Shown here piece by piece: positions 62,149 through 64,000 of a DNA stretch of 64,000 bases. The position numbers were made by a program, and so were the translations under genes. This DNA is from Owenia fusiformis. Lineage: Eukaryota; Annelida; Polychaeta; Sabellida; Oweniidae. The stretch is taken from positions 20,072,822 to 20,136,821 of the forward strand of contig CAIIXF020000008.1 of NCBI GenBank assembly GCA_903813345.2. The letters are read 5' to 3'. Every line of letters begins with the position of its first letter. Position 1 is the first letter of the stretch. The notes under the pieces were generated by a model that saw only the letters and a program-made list of their open reading frames with translations, made no database searches and had not been told where the DNA came from.

Positions 62149-63483
62149 TCAATAAGAAGCATCAATGAGAGGCTCCAAGTGTTCCAGAAGTATATGTTTC
62201 TTCACCTCCTCTGGCAGAGGCAGAGAGTCAACCTTTGTTTGAAAGTTATGGGCCTGAAGAAACACCCCAGATGAGTTGACACATTTACGGATGTATCTCG
62301 ATGCTTGGTTTTCAAGTGACGTGGCTTTTTCAAAATGGAAATTAACCTGTTTTAATTTGTCAGGCTCTTTTTCGAAAATTTCTATTGCTTTCTCATACAA
62401 GGATTGTGCACATGGTGTGCAGCTGGTTTCTATGGCAACACAATACATCTCAACCTGCCTGAGATCATTACCATAGAAAAGGTCACTAGTGACTTTTGCT
62501 AGTTTGCACATGTCAAGATGTGCCCCATATTTAAAAAGAATCTTAAGAGCTCTTGATCTGTACATTCTACTCCAGGTTTCATTGATCAATTTCTGTAGAA
62601 CTAAATCAATAGGATACATCTCAGGACTTTTTCCACTTTTTTGATTTGGATCACACCCTCTGTACAATAATGTTTCCAATGTGAAGCACTGTGTATTTCT
62701 CGTGGCAGTCAGTAACAATGAGTCTTCACCTTCTGGCACATTCATATCGGCACCATTGTCACACAACACCTGGACACAACCAAGTTTGTTCTTTTCAACA
62801 GCAAGCCTAAGTGGGCTAAATCCATATTCTCCCTCATTGACATTGGCTCCATTTTCTAATAATAATTTTACAATGTCTGAATGCCCATTATAACTGGCTA
62901 TACATAAAGGAGTGCTATATCTAGAAAAGGGTCTTTTATAGCCAATGTCAGGCTTAGGTTTATGATTCAAGAGCAATCTTACACATTCAATGCTATTGCG
63001 TTCTGCAGCTATGTACAAAACTGATCTTGGACCATAATTAGATTTTTCAATGCTTAAATCTGGATTGTGTTGTAACAATATTTGCATGCAATCTGACATA
63101 TCATACTCTGCTGCCCACATTGTAGCAGTTTCATCATCTTCCCCCTTTTCATCAACATCCATCCCTTTATCAAAAAGAACTTGCAGACATTCAGGATTTC
63201 CACTAGCTGCAGCATATAGCAGTACTTTTTGACCTCGTTTCCTTCTTGGATTCAGCTTTGCACCATTGTCAAGCAAGTATTGCATACAATCAGCATGGCC
63301 ATTTTGGGCAGCATACTCTAGAGGATATGTATCATCATATAAATCCACAATTTTGTTTACATTAGCTCCATTTTTAACCAATTCTTTTAACTCATCCAAT
63401 CTGCCGGTTTTAGCAGCATTTTCCATTAATTCAGCCTGTTTCTTTCTTAGTGCAACTGCTTTTTTACTCTGATTTGCGGGCAT
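62149..63483 (-). CDS. Ankyrin-repeat protein with SOCS-box-like C-terminus
   Basis: One intact 444-aa frame from ATG 63483 to TGA 62149, no introns. After a basic leader come about eight ankyrin repeats (residues ~20-290), with helix-helix-turn units such as LEYAAQNGHADCMQYLLDNG and PLCIASYNGHSDIVKLLLEN and the usual GA.VN tips. Residues ~300-390 are helical and unrecognised, with several cysteines. The end (ASRYIRKCV ... VDSLPLPEEVKKHILLEH) fits the SOCS box of ASB proteins, whose hallmark is LPLP before a last helix. ASB proteins are substrate receptors of Cullin-5/Elongin BC ubiquitin ligases. If the box is real, this is a substrate adaptor, but the BC-box half is weak, so a plain ankyrin protein is the alternative. 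Ankyrin genes of this kind are often multicopy in molluscs. Confidence 0.85.
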   Translation of the reverse strand: MPANQSKKAVALRKKQAELMENAAKTGRLDELKELVKNGANVNKIVDLYDDTYPLEYAAQNGHADCMQYLLDNGAKLNPRRKRGQKVLLYAAASGNPECLQVLFDKGMDVDEKGEDDETATMWAAEYDMSDCMQILLQHNPDLSIEKSNYGPRSVLYIAAERNSIECVRLLLNHKPKPDIGYKRPFSRYSTPLCIASYNGHSDIVKLLLENGANVNEGEYGFSPLRLAVEKNKLGCVQVLCDNGADMNVPEGEDSLLLTATRNTQCFTLETLLYRGCDPNQKSGKSPEMYPIDLVLQKLINETWSRMYRSRALKILFKYGAHLDMCKLAKVTSDLFYGNDLRQVEMYCVAIETSCTPCAQSLYEKAIEIFEKEPDKLKQVNFHFEKATSLENQASRYIRKCVNSSGVFLQAHNFQTKVDSLPLPEEVKKHILLEHLEPLIDASY

Positions 63484-64000
63484 TTTAAAAATCCTGACTT
63501 GTTTAGTCTGCTTCTAGTGAATTGAGGTATTGATTATATCTTGTCTATTGTAGGTGATAACATCTTCCCTCCTGAAAGCACAGAGCAAGACTCCATTGTA
63601 GTTGAAGCAGACTAAAAGAGGGCTAAAAGGGTTGCATGTACTTCTAAAGCTAACATTAACATTAAACATGGCAAATTTATTACATTAAGAACATGTGAAA
63701 TTGAATAAACACTATCTTTTGTAGTTCAAGAATAATTTTGAAATAATTAAAGCATAAACGAAATGTATCAGTCAAGGTTCCATTTTAGCTGCCAAAGATA
63801 TGTCATTTCAGATCAGAGAGAAATAATTTGCAGCTTATAAAAATATAACCTCAGATGATTGAGACCTTTTAGCTTTGACATAGACATTTTGGTCCATTAA
63901 ATGTCAAAACAATGAATAATATTGCACCTTAAATAGAATATTAAGAAGGTTTCTATTACATTGTTGCAATATCGTGGGTTTTCTGAACTTATATTCCCTA
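63484..64000. other. 5' flank of ankyrin gene, nothing else seen
   Basis: AT-rich with no frame of note. It would contain the ankyrin gene promoter on the minus strand; I see no clear TATA box or motif to mark it. Confidence 0.5.

Overview
This is an AT-rich animal nuclear window. It has many-exon genes with GT-AG introns, long gene-poor stretches and dense small DNA transposons. The protein set (BBOF1, PHF10/SAYP, a Fuseless-like membrane protein), the intron-rich structure and the repeat style suggest a lophotrochozoan, most likely a bivalve mollusc. That assignment is inference: no rRNA, mitochondrial or other species marker is present. I found no CRISPR array, bacterial operon, rRNA or convincing tRNA.

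Layout. 1-20.4 kb: no gene I can support; tandem duplications, MITEs (one hAT-type with a perfect 8-bp target duplication) and dispersed repeats. 20.4-29.6 kb (-): complete 12-exon BBOF1 (CCDC176), a motile-cilium basal-body factor; the joined model gives 534 aa with every exon junction in frame. 29.2-46.6 kb (+): PHF10 (BAF45a-type subunit of the PBAF SWI/SNF complex), with a very long acidic first coding exon, a SAYP domain and two tandem PHD fingers. Its introns hold a 518-bp near-perfect foldback element, two minisatellites, an intronless 471-aa type II membrane protein resembling five-bladed beta-propeller mannoside enzymes (GH130/GT108/GT91-like), and an internally deleted mariner element. 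47.4-48.9 kb (-): an eight-pass membrane protein resembling Fuseless, tail-to-tail with PHF10, with two similar candidate 5' noncoding exons further upstream. 49.7-56 kb: no gene; nested palindromic elements. 56.1-57.1 kb (-): a two-exon DMAC1/TMEM261-like protein. 58.4-62.0 kb: a nest of palindromic repeats around a degraded Gypsy-like LTR retroelement (integrase tail, a zinc-finger-like second ORF, and 158-bp direct repeats about 98% identical). 62.1-63.5 kb (-): a single-exon ankyrin-repeat protein with a SOCS-box-like C-terminus.

The genes are unrelated in function; what links them is layout. BBOF1 and PHF10 are head-to-head, and their 5' ends may overlap. PHF10 and the Fuseless-like gene are tail-to-tail with under 250 bp between candidate poly(A) signals. 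The most striking cross-link is a TATA-plus-splice-donor cassette that occurs both just upstream of the PHF10 coding start (31.3-31.55 kb) and at the head of the LTR remnant (59.4-59.63 kb), suggesting that a retroelement promoter may feed PHF10.
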